This document shows, piece by piece, positions 11,001 to 22,600 of a stretch of 64,000 bases of DNA (positions are counted from its first letter, which is position 1; each line of letters starts with the position of its first letter). This stretch comes from Siderastrea radians. Lineage: Eukaryota > Cnidaria > Anthozoa > Scleractinia > Rhizangiidae. A model generated the notes under the pieces. That model ran no database searches. It saw only the letters and a program-made list of their open reading frames with translations, and was not told the origin of the DNA. The stretch covers positions 39,804,336-39,868,335 of the forward strand of contig OZ024897.1 in the NCBI GenBank assembly GCA_964017195.1, given 5' to 3'. Made by a program: the position numbers and the translations under genes.

Positions 11001-14000
11001 TTGGTTTGAATCAAGTTTGAATCAAGAGGGACTGGGTGTAATTAAAGGAAAGTACTAAGTTTTTTATTGGGGAGGGTGGGCTGGGCTACGTTAGAAATTT
11101 TTGGCGAAAAAAGTCGTGGCCTTCCCACTTCCTCAAATGGATTAATGCATGACCCTTCAAATCACCCACACAAGAACATCTGACCCCCCCCCCCAACCTA
11201 TTCAACAGTTCCTTCAGTTCAAGACAAAAATAACCAGAAGTGAAAATGACTAACTGGAAGTGTTACTCATATAACCGCGTTCTAGTCGCTCCATCTGCGC
11301 ACAAAGCAGCTAATCGCGTAGCGTGTTATTGTACGGTGAAAACTTGAAGATGGGCATTAGGATATAAGAGGTATATTGAAAGAGGGAAATGTGCTTGTGG
11401 TGAATGCGATGCCGATCTCATGATGTCAGATGGAGCAAGGTGTGGCTATTGTGGCTGTTTGCCGACTCGCCATTCTAAAAAGGATGCCAGCTCCTCTTCT
11501 AGCTCTGACTCTGTTTTGAGGCCTCAAGAAGACGGCACATCGGGGGCGGGAACAAGTGGCAATGCAAAATGAGGAGGCTATTACATATTAAGCAAAAGTT
11601 TCTTCAGATCCAGGGAGACACTGAACTTACCTTGGATTAAGACTTCGTTATCAACCACGACATCTTATCCCTGATGCAATTGCTACACTAAAGGTACACA
11701 AGATGTCCTACTTGTCTTTCATTTTAAACAACACCCCAGCGACAACTCAAGCTGTGCGAACAATCAGAGCCAACCTTTCAAAACCTTGCTTCCAGAAGTT
11801 CGTTGGGATTGAGGTGTGCCATGCGAAACAAACTCGCGGAGATAACATGTAACAATGCAAAACAAAGCAGCGGCTGTGTCACTAGAACATTGACTGGGTT
11901 GGACTGTACAACTCCGATAAGCTGTTGTCCTTGAGGGTGAACGAGCTATCATTGACTTTTCCCATCACAAGATCACCTTCAAAGGGAAGAAAGCTGAAAA
12001 GGTCGCAATGATCAAAGCGCACACTGGCAGCTTGCTGTACAATTCTATTTAGCGTCAACAACCTCGGCAGCCCCCGTGCAGCAACAAGTGACCTCATGAC
12101 TTTCCGAGGTCGAAACTGACTCGCATAGTGATGTGGTCGATCGAGTTGTTGGTTCAAGCTTGAGTAGCTTAAATGACAAATCATCACCAGAGACTGATTT
12201 TATACCAGGGCCCTGTGTGGAAACATTACCGCCATCGAAATATGGACAAAAAGTGGGCACAGGTTTAGAGAGACGATTATGTTAGTTGGGAGAAGATAGT
12301 TTTTGATATAATTTTTCGATACCTGTAAATAATTGGGATTGATTTTGGCTGGCAGCTATGCTTGTACATACAAGAACTAGTTTTCCAAAGACTTTGCATG
12401 TTTTTTAACAAAAAAAGAGACTACTTTAAAGGAAGCGACATGGAGTAATTTTTTCCCTGCCAAAAAAAGTGTGGCCCTCCCCCAGCTGCAAACAAAACAG
12501 GTTTGGCCCTCCCCAATTTGTAAAAATTTTACTGATGACCCTTCCCTCCAAAGCCCCCCCCCCCCTCTCCCCCAATAGAAACGTACCTTCCCTAAAATAC
12601 CCGGGGTTTCCAAGTGATGGGAATCGATGATCAGTAAGGCAATCGATCGATGAATATCAATCGATAAAATTAGTTAATTGATATCGATTGGTATCAGCCA
12701 TTCAATGACCAATCGATAGTCACATGAAACTCGTTCATCAATTGTCATTGATTGGCAAAACAAGTAGCTCACAGTTTCTTGATGCGAAGAATATTAGTAC
12801 CGCGTGGCATGCGCACTCGAATTTAATACCACTTGCCATGGCGGACATGCAGCGAAAGTCTGAGTCGCAAGAATTAAGTTCAACTGTCCATAAGCAGCAT
12901 AGATAAAGGCTACCACCATTGCCGTTTTGAAGTGAATACTGGCAAGCTTTTTACTGCTTGCAAGAAGGGGGGAGAACATGGAAACGCACGCTTGCACGTG
13001 GGTCAGATTAAAGGATCATCTGTTCTACATCTCTAAATTCCCATTATCCGGTATCTGAGTGGCGATTGGATACAAAAGCTAAAGAGAAAATTACTATGTG
13101 TGCTAACACACTCTATACAGATCGATATTGAAAGTACGTAGTGGGAGCCGTAAACGATGCGAAATGGCCATTACATGTTGATCTGTCTGAGGTTATTATT
13201 AAGCAGGTGATATGACGGTGAGATTACTGTGCGAGGTACTCGACGAAATGAAATAGGTTTTATTTTCCTCTTAACGTTCTGCGCAATGAAATAAAATCTG
13301 TTGACAATCTGTACGTGAAAAGATGTGATAAGAAGTGCCTTTTCCGTTGATCGGCTTGTAGACTGTGAAACGGGAAAAAATTCGCAACCAATCGATACCA
13401 ATCGATATCAATTAAGCTATCGATTGCTATTGGAAATTGATGGCAATCGATAAAAGGTCACAAAGATCTGCTTCATCGATTGGTCATCAATTATCAATAT
13501 CAATCGATTAATTGATATCAATTGATATTGATTGATATTGATTTCATTGATTGGATACCGTGGGAAAATATTATACTCCTTCAAATTTTTTTTTGGGGGG
13601 GGGGGGAGGGGGGGAGTGTGCAGCCCATTCTTATAAACCCTTACCCAGTTCAGACCTAACCATTAAAATTTTACCCTTTTCAAGTTAAAATGGCAAAAAC
13701 CAAAACCTATTTCAGACAAGGTGACAAAACAACAACCAAAACAGAGACAAAACAAAGTGAATTTATGCCATCCTTTTTTCAGACTTGCTAGCTCAGAACG
13801 CTAGTTTAATTGATTTCAATATATTACAGGTTCAGTGTTATCCATGTGATACATGTCATCCAGAGGGACTGAAAGAATGTGTAAAGGAGAAACACAAACT
13901 GTTCCATTGCCAAGATGTTCAAAAGGAACAGGTAAGAATAAAAAAGAAAATCATTGTTAATAAGTATATTATTGAATTATAAACTTTCACCCTTCCAGTT

Positions 14001-15163
14001 CAGTTCTGATAGTATATGATTGACTAATTACTTTAAGTTTAATTAATTTTATTAGTGTTAGTATACCTTTTGTTGCCTAGTAATCATATAAAACAAAATC
14101 CATGGCCTTAAATAGCTTAAAATTTTAATTTGCTACTGATGCAAAACTGGTAAAGTTGAATTTCTATCGATCGTTAGGCTTAAGGAAACATTCTGGACCC
14201 TGTGTTGTTTACAGATCTCTAATGTCTCATGACTTTATGTGACTTAACTTTCCAGACTTTCTACAACTGATAAAAGGCCTGACAATGTTTTGATTTATTT
14301 TCAGGGGGCATTTTGTTTATTCAACTACAACGTCAGTGTCTTTGTGTTCCTAACAGGTATAGTGTGCTAATTCCATGCAAACCCTCTACCTTTCCCTCAC
14401 AATAATTGTGTTATTATATCAACACTGTCACATGTGACATTGTGAAATTTAAAGGCAACTAAGACTCTGTCAAAACACGGGGCAAATCGTGTCACTCTGA
14501 ACTACTGACATGTTTTTCTCCTGAGGCAGTAACATCTCCAGTCTACCCACCCTCCCCCTAAACTTGTTCTCTATCAAAACACAGGACAAATTGTTATACC
14601 CAAACTACTGACGTGATCATCTTCTGAGGAAATTAAGTTGTGGGAGCAATATCAAGAGTCCATTAAATTAGACCACGCCCATACCTGATCTGCACCCCTT
14701 GGAGGCTCTAACCCCTCTCCCTAAAATTTGGTTAGCTATTGCCTACAGAGGACAATGGTTAATCTAAGAAAAGATTGACACCATTCCTTGTGCATTAAAT
14801 ATTTGGTGATGTATTTTCTTTGCAGTATTTGCTTATGTTGGTGGCCTGGTGGTATTTCTTAGCAATCTTTTCAGAATTGTCCTTCACTACACATTCAGAG
14901 CTATATTCAAGTTTATCCACTGGTGCCACGTGACATTTGGAGCTAGGGAAGGACACAGGGGTAGTGTGGACCTGCCTGAAATCCAGGGTAATTCTGCATA
15001 TCATGAATCAATTCAAGAACCATTTCAGTATGTGGAAAGGAACAGACAGAATGAGTCCGCTGAAGTGACAGATGACAGTCTACATTGTCATTTTAATTCA
15101 AGCATTGACACCTGTCATAATGCTGAGGAAGGGGACTCGATTGCTGACCTTCTTGTGACATAG
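5052..15163 (+). CDS. Unrecognised six-helix membrane protein with Cys-rich loop (9 exons, 392 aa)
   Basis: Exons: 5052-5249, 7232-7258, 8231-8275, 8548-8675, 9442-9559, 10176-10346, 13830-13931, 14305-14356, 14826-15163. All junctions are GT/AG and phase is kept throughout, giving 393 codons with the stop. The protein starts MPPILANLRRRKTWKE and has about six hydrophobic segments (near residues 21-42, 82-101, 104-124, 146-162, 186-206, 275-300). Exon 7 adds a hydrophilic Cys-rich loop (CYPCDTCHPEG...C...FHC, residues about 232-256) between helices 5 and 6. The last exon gives an acidic, Ser/Asn-rich tail of about 85 residues. No signal peptide is evident, so helix 1 may act as anchor. I do not recognise the family; a transporter, scaffold or receptor role cannot be chosen from sequence alone. 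Introns carry MITEs, a LINE tail and a minisatellite. One MITE lies ten bases past the exon 5 donor. Confidence 0.8.
5509..5885. mobile_element. MITE with about 37-bp inverted ends and C/G tracts
   Basis: The left end ATGCATCAGTCATTTCCAGC then AGTGCCCATCC plus a C-run mirrors the right end: G-run, GGATGGGCACCGCTGGAATT, then GACTGATGCAT. It lies in intron 1 of the membrane-protein gene. No coding content. No clear target duplication was seen. Confidence 0.75.
6030..6400 (+). mobile_element. 3' end of a LINE (CR1/L2-like non-LTR retrotransposon)
   Basis: Translating the plus strand gives decayed reverse-transcriptase C-terminal sequence: KIIHGFAPAYLNELL, then VNHGDRYRSFSVIAPKLWNG, then LPIIIKQCSTVDSFKLRLKT and a stop. 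The 'S.....APKLWN.LP......VDSFK..LK..LF' pattern is the conserved end of the ORF2 protein of CR1/L2-type LINEs. After it comes a short UTR and a TTATTATTATTA tail at about 6370-6386. It is truncated at its 5' end and inactive. Confidence 0.75.
6548..6925 (+). repeat. G-rich minisatellite, unit GGGATGGGAACTGGGAGA-like
   Basis: About 20 imperfect copies of a 16-22 base unit built on GGGATGGGAACTGGGAGAGA lie in intron 1 of the membrane-protein gene. The long reading frames across it on both strands are products of the repeat and not genes. The plus strand has many GGG runs. Confidence 0.85.
8977..9250. mobile_element. MITE with GGGCCGATTT / AAATCAGCCC ends
   Basis: The inverted ends TTAGGGCCGATTTTTTC and ATCTAAATCAGCCCTAA enclose non-coding sequence with further internal complementarity (CATACGACAG/CTGTCATATGCGAC, CATACAACAG). 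TA is present on both flanks. PIF/Harbinger-like or Tc1-like origin is possible. It sits in intron 4. Confidence 0.6.
9570..9773. mobile_element. TTAA-flanked MITE, family P, copy 1
   Basis: TTAA (9566-9569, 9774-9777) brackets CCCTTTCACTCCCAAGAGAG ... CTGACTCTGGGAGTGAGAGAG. The same about 200-bp sequence recurs at 19082-19284 and 28970-29163. The TTAA target and the CCCTTT start point to a piggyBac-type source. This copy starts ten bases after the splice donor of exon 5 of the membrane-protein gene. Confidence 0.85.
11355..11570 (+). other. Cys-rich open stretch in intron 6, unrecognised
   Basis: About 70 codons are open to a stop at about 11568-11570 and read KRYIERGKCACGECDADLMM, then CGYCGCLP and a Ser-rich, acidic end. 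The Cys spacing (CACGEC ... CGYCGC) looks protein-like, but there is no clear start codon, splice acceptor or family match. It may be a remnant of a captured exon or transposon. Confidence 0.25.
12622..13557. mobile_element. Element flanked by ATCGAT-rich inverted repeats
   Basis: Both ends (about 12622-12770 and 13385-13557) are dense in ATCGAT, GATATCAATTGATAT-like and AATCGAT palindromes, and are roughly reverse complements of each other. The middle is ordinary-complexity DNA. It includes a well-placed start codon at 12839 (GCCATGG, reading MADMQRKSESQELSSTVHK), but that frame stops after 22 codons. Likely a non-autonomous foldback-type transposon in intron 6. No target duplication was found. 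Confidence 0.5.
14464..14632. repeat. Local direct duplication, two diverged copies
   Basis: TCAAAACACGGGGCAAATCG ... CTACTGACATG ... CTCCTGAGG is repeated about 108 bases on as TCAAAACACAGGACAAATTG ... CTACTGACGTG ... TTCTGAGG, in the last intron of the membrane-protein gene. Confidence 0.6.
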
Positions 15164-15481
15164 ATAATGTCAGGAAGATTTCTCTCTCAACCCAGGAAAA
15201 AAGAGGGAGACTGGGGGCAAGCAGGTGGGAACTGGGTAACAATCATTACGAAATTTGTGAGGTGGTGGAAAGTGACAGCAACATAAACAATTTTTTTTCT
15301 CACCAGTGAATATTAATGTTTTGCAACTATTTAATTAAAATGCAAAGATCAAAGAGGATTATGGCACAATGTTTAAAAAAATGCAGTTTTAAAGCATCCT
15401 TCTACAATTTAACTTGGACTCAACTCAACCTTGAAGTCATGGATTCATCAAATTCAGTACAAGGTCGAAACTTGAGAGCCA

Positions 15482-15671
15482 AATAGGACATTTGCATGAT
15501 GGCGACATTTGACTACAACTACCAGAATTAAATTCGTTTCTCTTTTCTGATTAAAATTTCGTAATCCCAGTGAGGTTTAACAAACAATGGCCCCAGTTGG
15601 CTACAGGAAACAACAGCATGAAGGATTCTGGTAGCTGTAGTCAAATTACGCCATCATGCAAATGTCCTATT
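15482..15671. mobile_element. MITE with AATAGGACATTTGCATGATG ends
   Basis: The left end AATAGGACATTTGCATGATG then GCGACATTTGACTACAACTACCAG mirrors the right end, about 48 bases per arm with few mismatches, ending ATGCAAATGTCCTATT. It lies 320 bases after the stop of the membrane-protein gene, so it may be inside its 3' UTR. Confidence 0.8.
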
Positions 15672-16202
15672 GATCACAAATTTATGAGCCTGTTCACCCA
15701 ATGAAGTATAGCATACACAACAAACAATATTGGTAACTTTCTTTTTGTTTTGATGTGTAAATATTATATAAATGGATAAACATGTAAAGAAAAATACATT
15801 AATATTATTTTGAATATTAGTTTTATACATAGAAATTATGTCATCAATGTTTTGTCCTATTTTTGGCTCTTGGCAATGATTGCCACGGTTTTCTGTCCTC
15901 GGGTGACTGTAGGGAATTTGTTAATATATATTTTGGGGATATTAATTTGTCCCATTTCCAGGCAGTTTGTTTGATTAGAATTAGAAAATGATTTAAAGAA
16001 TACATGAATAGTTAACCAAGATACCTCCAAACATCCCTTGTAACTATATAACAATAATTTACTGAATGCTAAAGAATATATATAAAAAAAAAACTTGTTA
16101 CGTTTGAACCTTAGAAGATCCACAGATAAAGTATTTTTTTACTTCCATCTATTTATCTTCCTTGGATATATTACGAACGCACATATTGACCAGCTCCCAG
16201 TT

Positions 16203-16350
16203 GGCTTGATAGCTCAGTTGCTAGCAGTAATCGCAGGGTCATGGGTTCGAATCCCGATCAAGCCTAATTTTTCAGGCTTTCCTTAATTTCCTCCAACTGC
16301 TGTAAGAAGTTGTGTTCATAGCTGTGATATAGTTTCATTTATACTCGATA
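16203..16350 (+). mobile_element. tRNA-derived SINE, truncated
   Basis: The head reads GGCTTGATAGCTCAGTTGCT (pol III A box) and GGGTTCGAATCCCGATCAAG (B box), about 63 bases that imitate a tRNA but lack a proper anticodon arm. It is followed by the SINE body starting TTTTTCAGGCTTTCC. I recognise this as the common coral-type tRNA SINE. It is not a functional tRNA: the segment between the boxes is shortened and does not fold as an anticodon stem. Confidence 0.85.
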
Positions 16351-16588
16351 AGTACCTTCTGTCCTACAAGAAATGCTCCTGAATACCAAGAGGAAGGTAT
16401 TGAGTGATTTCTCAAAGGGAGAACCAGTTTTTAGCGATTTTTCCAAGATGCAAGAAAAGGAATTGAAAAGTATTGGCCCACATTTTTCAAGTTTCACACG
16501 TTTTTAATCCATTTCCATCCTTTTTTAAACAATATTTTAAAACGATTTTTAAAAGACGGACCAGTGGGGAGCACTTGCAAATCTTAAG

Positions 16589-16658
16589 TTGTAAAACGTC
16601 TTTATTGCTCCGACGCGTTTCGTCTGACTATCGTAGACTTCACCAGGGAGTTTTACAA
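16589..16658 (-). ncRNA. Hammerhead-ribozyme-like motif of a Penelope-like element
   Basis: On the minus strand (16658 to 16589) the order is: stem I strand TTGTAAAAC-TCC, core CTGGTGA, stem II GTCT-loop-AGAC, core GAAA, self-complementary stem III CGCG, cleavage triplet GTC, then GGAG and the second stem I strand GTTTTACAA. This is the layout of the short-stem-III hammerheads known in the terminal repeats of Penelope-like retroelements. One core base differs from the consensus: CTGGTGA instead of CTGATGA, a change expected to weaken or abolish cleavage. The rest of the element is not evident around it, so this is probably a relic of one terminal repeat. Confidence 0.75.
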
Positions 16659-16659
16659 T

Positions 16660-17835
16660 TAGAAATGCAATGCCTGTATTTTTGCCCTAACAGCGGCAAT
16701 TTCGGGAATTAGTGGCAAACCATAAAATTTGGGTCGGGTTTGCAAAAAGGAACTTGCGAGGGGGAATAGCCGTATATAATTAGGTTTGATGTTGCCTTTG
16801 CCTTCTGGTCAAACTCTCATAAAGCGGGGGGAGGAGCTCTCACGACAAAATGAAAACACAGCCAGAGAGTATTCGAATAAGATCGAAATGAGACACTACT
16901 CCTTCAGAGGGTAATTATCGTCACGAACCACAATAGATATTTAAATATATATGAGAGACATCAGTATATACCATATCTCAGAGTTCTAGCTATACCCTTG
17001 TTACTTTGTTACTTACAGTTAAATGAATTAAAATGGTACGTCTTAGGAACGAATGTTGGGAGGCCAAAGGTACCATTGTCCAACTCTGGTCTGAAAAAGT
17101 CTGGGTCGACCAGAGTAATCCTGGTAAGTTTGGGTAAGAGTAATTAAGATTGTGCCCAGCATGCAAAAAGCCTGGTTAAACCTAGTATCATATGTGGTAT
17201 CGGTATAAACCTGGTCCTTTAGATAAAGTGCCAAAGCAGCTAGGCTAAAACAATGCCCTGGGACAACCATGGCAACCCTGAGTTCCAGTAACCTTGGTAT
17301 GCCAGTAATACAAGAAACGCCTTCTGGCAAACTCAAACGGACTGTGCAGTTAGCCTGGTAAAACCTGGCTTGGAAACCTGCTAAGCGCAGAATGCTAAGA
17401 AATAAATATATCGCAAGAATTATCGGCGTAAAACCCAACTTCACCTAGTTTTATCAGAATTGATGCTTACAAGCAGTGTTTTACATCTACATCTACAGAA
17501 GGTAAAAACAATGCATCTGGGACGCAAAAACGCCAGAACAACACGGTGGGGTGGCCTGTAACTTTTACGGCTGCTGAATCATTGATTCGAGTGGTCTGTC
17601 ACTTCCTCTGCACACCCTGTGACAATTTGTGCACTTGTCTGGGAATTTATGTTAATGCACTGCAACTTTGATGTGCACAATATGACTGTAATCTCTCTCG
17701 TTTTGAGACAAGCTAAAACACTGTATGTGACAGTACTATTTTAATAAATTTTTAACTTCATAAAATATATCACTATATGGATTGAATGTATTTTTAGCAC
17801 TGGACTAAGTATGACTATAAGTTAAGTCCAATTCC

Positions 17836-17867
<32 letters not shown>

Positions 17868-19077
17868 TTTTGAGTTTACACGCAGAGACAAAAACAAGAG
17901 CTGATAAAGGCTAAAGACAATTCAGGAACGATTAAAAATTCACTGACTGATTCATAAAATATATTTATTTTAAAAAACGTCTATAAAATTATAACATTCT
18001 AACTTACATTTTTTAAAATTTACTTTATATAATTTATTTTGTAGGTGAACATTACAAGAAAGTTACAGATCGATAAATCCTGTAAGTTAAGGTTTTCTTG
18101 AAACAACACAATGCCAAAAAATTAAATGACAACAATGTTGTGAAACTAACAAATCATTTGATGACCAGACAACTTGGAGCCATTAACAGCAAGATGCATT
18201 TTTTGTGACTAATTGCATACATGGAGCATTTCTAACGAACGATTCACAAAATACTTCATCATATATATATGCCTAAACCTTGTTTGTGTCAAGCCTTTTC
18301 CATATTGGCAAACTACAACATTTTGTGTATCTTACCATAAGCTTCAAACTAAGATCAAATTACATAGTAACATTAAAAAAATACATTTATATAGTGTCAG
18401 ATAAGAATTAAATTTGAAAACAAACTCCTTACAGTGCGTCAAATAAAACCATGAATGTTGAAACTATTTCTGGTTGTCAACTGCAACCAGTAACATGCAA
18501 GATCTTGTAACTTCTAGAAACCGCAATGTACCAAAGGGGTCCGTCGATCAGTCACGGAATAACTTTGGTCCTCATTCTGTTTCTATAACAGTACAGTTGA
18601 ACCTCGATAATCCAGACTTGTTGGGACCACTGAAAATAGCCCGGATAATCGAGTGCCGGTATATGAAAAGACTGTGACACACAAATTACTATTGCCATTA
18701 TTTAAATCAAGGCTAAATACCCTATGGAAAAACAACTTTGTTGAGAAATCATTGTCTTAGACTTTCTTCTCGCAAATTAAGTTTTTAATGGTCGGTTTAT
18801 TTTAATGAATTCGGCACCCAGGTTTGATTGTACGTCTTTCAACTGATATTCCATGGTCCGTGTTACATTATTTTATAGGATTCGTGTTAGGCATTCTGAA
18901 GAAAAATCGTAAGCAGATGCGACGGTTCAAGGAAATAATGCAAGTGTATTTACAAAGTATATGTCCGGCTATATTTCTTAAAACCAAAATCGCTCACAGT
19001 TACTTTTCCTTTCCTTTACATCTCATAAACCAGAAATCAAATAAATTAGAGAGAGCAGAAAAAAATAATAGTTAAAG
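16660..19077. other. Intergenic stretch without a supported gene
   Basis: A 133-codon open frame on minus (17043-17444) shows no family resemblance or splice context. A (CT)n run lies at about 17838-17860. At about 18594 a pogo/Tigger-like end (CAGTTGAACCTCGATAATCC) starts a decayed repeat. Confidence 0.4.
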
Positions 19078-19081
19078 TTAA

Positions 19082-19284
19082 CCCTTTCACTCCCAAGAGT
19101 GCCTAAAATCAAAATTCACGACAAATCTAAAATTTCATTTTGTAAATATAAATATAAATAGTATCACATGAAAGTACTGTTGACGAGGTTTCATTTGAAT
19201 AATCACACCACAGGGTTTCACCCACAGACTTCGATGCTAGAATCACCGTAATGTCTGCATAACTGACTCTGGGAGAAAAAAGGG
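19082..19284. mobile_element. TTAA-flanked MITE, family P, copy 2
   Basis: TTAA at 19078-19081 and 19285-19288. Ends CCCTTTCACTCCCAAGAGTG and CTGACTCTGGGAGAAAAAAG. Clearly homologous along its length to copies at 9570 and 28970. About 380 bases beyond the stop proposed for the minus-strand membrane gene. Confidence 0.85.
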
Positions 19285-19665
19285 TTAAGCAATTGTTTCA
19301 TAACGTTAACTAACTCCAACATTTTCAGCTTGTCCCGAACCGTTTTGCAGTTTCTCTGAATTTCACTTCGTTGGCAGGAAATCGAGTCTGATAGATCGCA
19401 ACACGATGAACACTTGCCGTACACTGTTTTATTAACTGTACTGTAACACCACACCTTAATATCTTAATTTTCTGCTATCGTCTGTGAGTGTACAGAGAAC
19501 AATGAGTCCACTTCCCCTCCAAGAACGCTGTACTGTGCCTCCTAGAAAATAGCAGATAGAAAATATTTTGAAAAATAAAGTTTATCAGCCACAACTTAGT
19601 GCTCAAAATAAGTATAATGCTTAGAACTACACCTCGGAGGGACGTTTGTACCTCCAAGGATTCTG

Positions 19666-22600
19666 TCAGGTTTTCTTGCGATAAAATTTCTTCTTGTTGC
19701 ACTTGAAGCAATAGAGAGGTTTACAATTGAGTGTCGAGAAACCAAAACCAAACCAATAACTCTGACCAATCACGACACACGGAAACAACACAAGGAACCA
19801 ATCAGAACTCAGTGCAAATTCATGTAACAGGCGGCGGGAAAACGTGTGCGAGAAAGTCACGATTATTATTATTTTTTATTTACTACTGATTAGTTGAGAA
19901 AGCGTTGTGAGTGTTTTTTTATTATCAATCAGAGCGTACAAAAACAAAACCAAACAAACGCTGGCTACTTTCGACACTCAACAGAAAATCGCTCTAAGCA
20001 CCACAGAATGGTTGACACTTCAGGATTTCATCCACAAATTCCCAAGTTAGAACTACCTTGTAAAAATAACAAGCTATAGCATACAATAAACAGTACCATT
20101 GGATATCACTGCTCAATAACTTTCATGTTAATGGTTACACTTTATGCACAAACGCAGGAGTAAGCATCAGACACATGACTCAGGGTTTGTTCAGGTTTGT
20201 TTAGGAGCAGAAAGTTTTTGATTCTCACCTGATCCAGTCTAAGAAACTCCGCCCTCGATACAACGAAGAAAATGACGGCAGCAGGAATCGAGAAAAATAA
20301 TGCAAAATCGTAACCCGTCAGCCATGGCAATGGTTTACCTATGAAAGAAATTAGGAAAAAAAACATCTCTATACTGCTCAAATGGGAAAAAATAATTAAA
20401 TAATCAGCTGTTTAATGTTACGGCATACGGGGCTGGGGATGGATGGATTTAGGATTTCTCCCACAAACTTATGCAGCAGAACAGCAATTCAAGACTTAGG
20501 GTTCATCTTTAGGAGGGAAAGAGTTAAGGAAGGACAGTTGTTATTGGTTGTCGTCACATCGAGGCTATTCTTGAGTTAGCTCTTCTGGTGATATGACCGC
20601 ATCTCTCTTTGCTCGAACTATAATTATACTAGTATGGAAATTTTGGCTTCAGTGATCCTAAAGTCCCTAAACAATGGGATCAAGTAATTTTAAAAATGTT
20701 AGTCCCAAGAAAAATACATGGGCTAAGTTTACATTAGTTATGGAATGAAGAGCCAATCAGAGTACGGTCTTTGATTTTACGTTGGCATGTTTGTGTCTGC
20801 AGCACAAAAGTAAAAAGTAAGAACGTTAATTAGAAATAGTTTTCGCCGATCCACCACCTGGGGTGTTACCAGTTCTTGTGTTACCCCTTTTATTCGGTAA
20901 GCAAGTCAACCCATACATCTGGTTCTTGCTTGGCCAACAAAACACTCGGATAGAGGCGAAACAGAAGCCCTGAACTTTTCTCTTTGTGTGTTACTAGCAA
21001 CATCTGCAGGTCACACCATATTCCTTTGATTCTCGATTAAACGCCGGGGGCGTTTATTTAAAACTCGGCCTCGTAGACCCGGCGTTTATTCGGAGCCCGG
21101 CGTTTATTTATTGAGTGCATTTTTCGACCTTTTCAGCCATTCACTTTTTTGATCAGCAGTACTGGAGGTTTGTTGAATTAAGAACGAAATTTCAACAAAA
21201 ACGTTAAAAATATAAAACAATATCACCAACTTTGTCTTATCTTAGTGAATCATTTTGGTAAGTCATTTCGCAAAAAACGTCACTGACAGGAACGGTGATT
21301 AAGGGCTTCTCAACGTTAATTTCTGTCCGTGAAACAGGGAAAAAAAGTATCGCCAACTGCTCGACAGCAAATGTACTTTGCAAGCAGTTGAGAACAAGGT
21401 GGTGTCGAGGTTCCTGCTCCATGAGTTCTGAGAAAGGCAAAATTATGGAACGATTCGAGAAACTGCTGGAAAAACCCTCGAGATGATCTTGGCTTGACGA
21501 CAAGACCGCAGAATAGTTACCATGATTAAAAGAAATTGTCACGATACCTGATGCGTCGTTGATTTTTCCGTTTTTATAGTTAGAAGAACAATTGTAAATG
21601 ACAGTTTAGGCTTGATTATCAGATCAGTGGATAAAATTCAAATAAAATGGTAGAAAGGGAACTACTGTGCACACAATCATGATAATCCTGATTTAATATA
21701 CTCGTCTCGAATAAACGCCGGGACCTCAAATAAACGCCAAGACCCCGAATAAACGCCGGAGGCGTTTATTTTAAACTCGGCCCTGTAGACCCGGCGTTTA
21801 TTTGAACCCGGCGTTTATTCGGGGTCCGGCATTTAATCGAGAAAATACGGTATTCTCAATTCAGTGCATCCACAATAGGTTCGGTTGACAAGTCCTTAGG
21901 CATTCTTGTTCGTGACTATCGTACAAAAACTCACGGCAAATAAAGTGCAAATTACTCCAAAAATTATGTACAATGAAATTGACTGGAATAATACAATTTA
22001 TGCTATCTGGCCAACTAAGGATACCTGATACTTACACTTGCAGTTCATGCAGGATGACCATATGACTGAAGGAATATCTCCTGGCAACGTAAAAACCACT
22101 CCAACAACAAAGAGCAACTAAATGACAAAAATAAAACACCAACGTTATTAATGCAAAACCTGGAAGGTTCTCTACTCACTGTCCTGGTCACTACCTTGAC
22201 TTGCCACAAGTCTTTGTTATTACAGCAAAGCACCACACATCTCAACCCTGAAAATCTAAGCAAATTACTAGTCACGTATGCTTGTATGTGCAGCAGACTA
22301 CAGTTTTGCAGGTAAATAGAGATTTTGAGCAAGCACGAAGTGAACAGTGCTGTGTGTGATGCAGTGCACTCAAGATGCAACGTCATAATGTTTTCTAACC
22401 ACTCATGTGAAAGGAACAGGTGTGACTCACATTCCAGGCGTTTTTATTTTATTTATTTTTTTAGTTCTTTGTCCGTTTTTTTGTCTTTGTGTGCTGTTTT
22501 GTGTGTGCGTTTTGTGTTTACTTTTTGTATCGCAAAGCACTGTAATTATCTTTGTGAGGGCACAAACGACTTTGAACATCACTTTCCAGTTTTCGTCTTT

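Noticed and set aside
16203..16265. Possible tRNA gene
   Set aside because: A and B boxes are good, but the distance between them is short and there is no proper anticodon arm; the following SINE body explains it.
17043..17444. 133-codon frame on minus
   Set aside because: No domain, no splice-site support, no membrane pattern typical of a known family; treated as chance.
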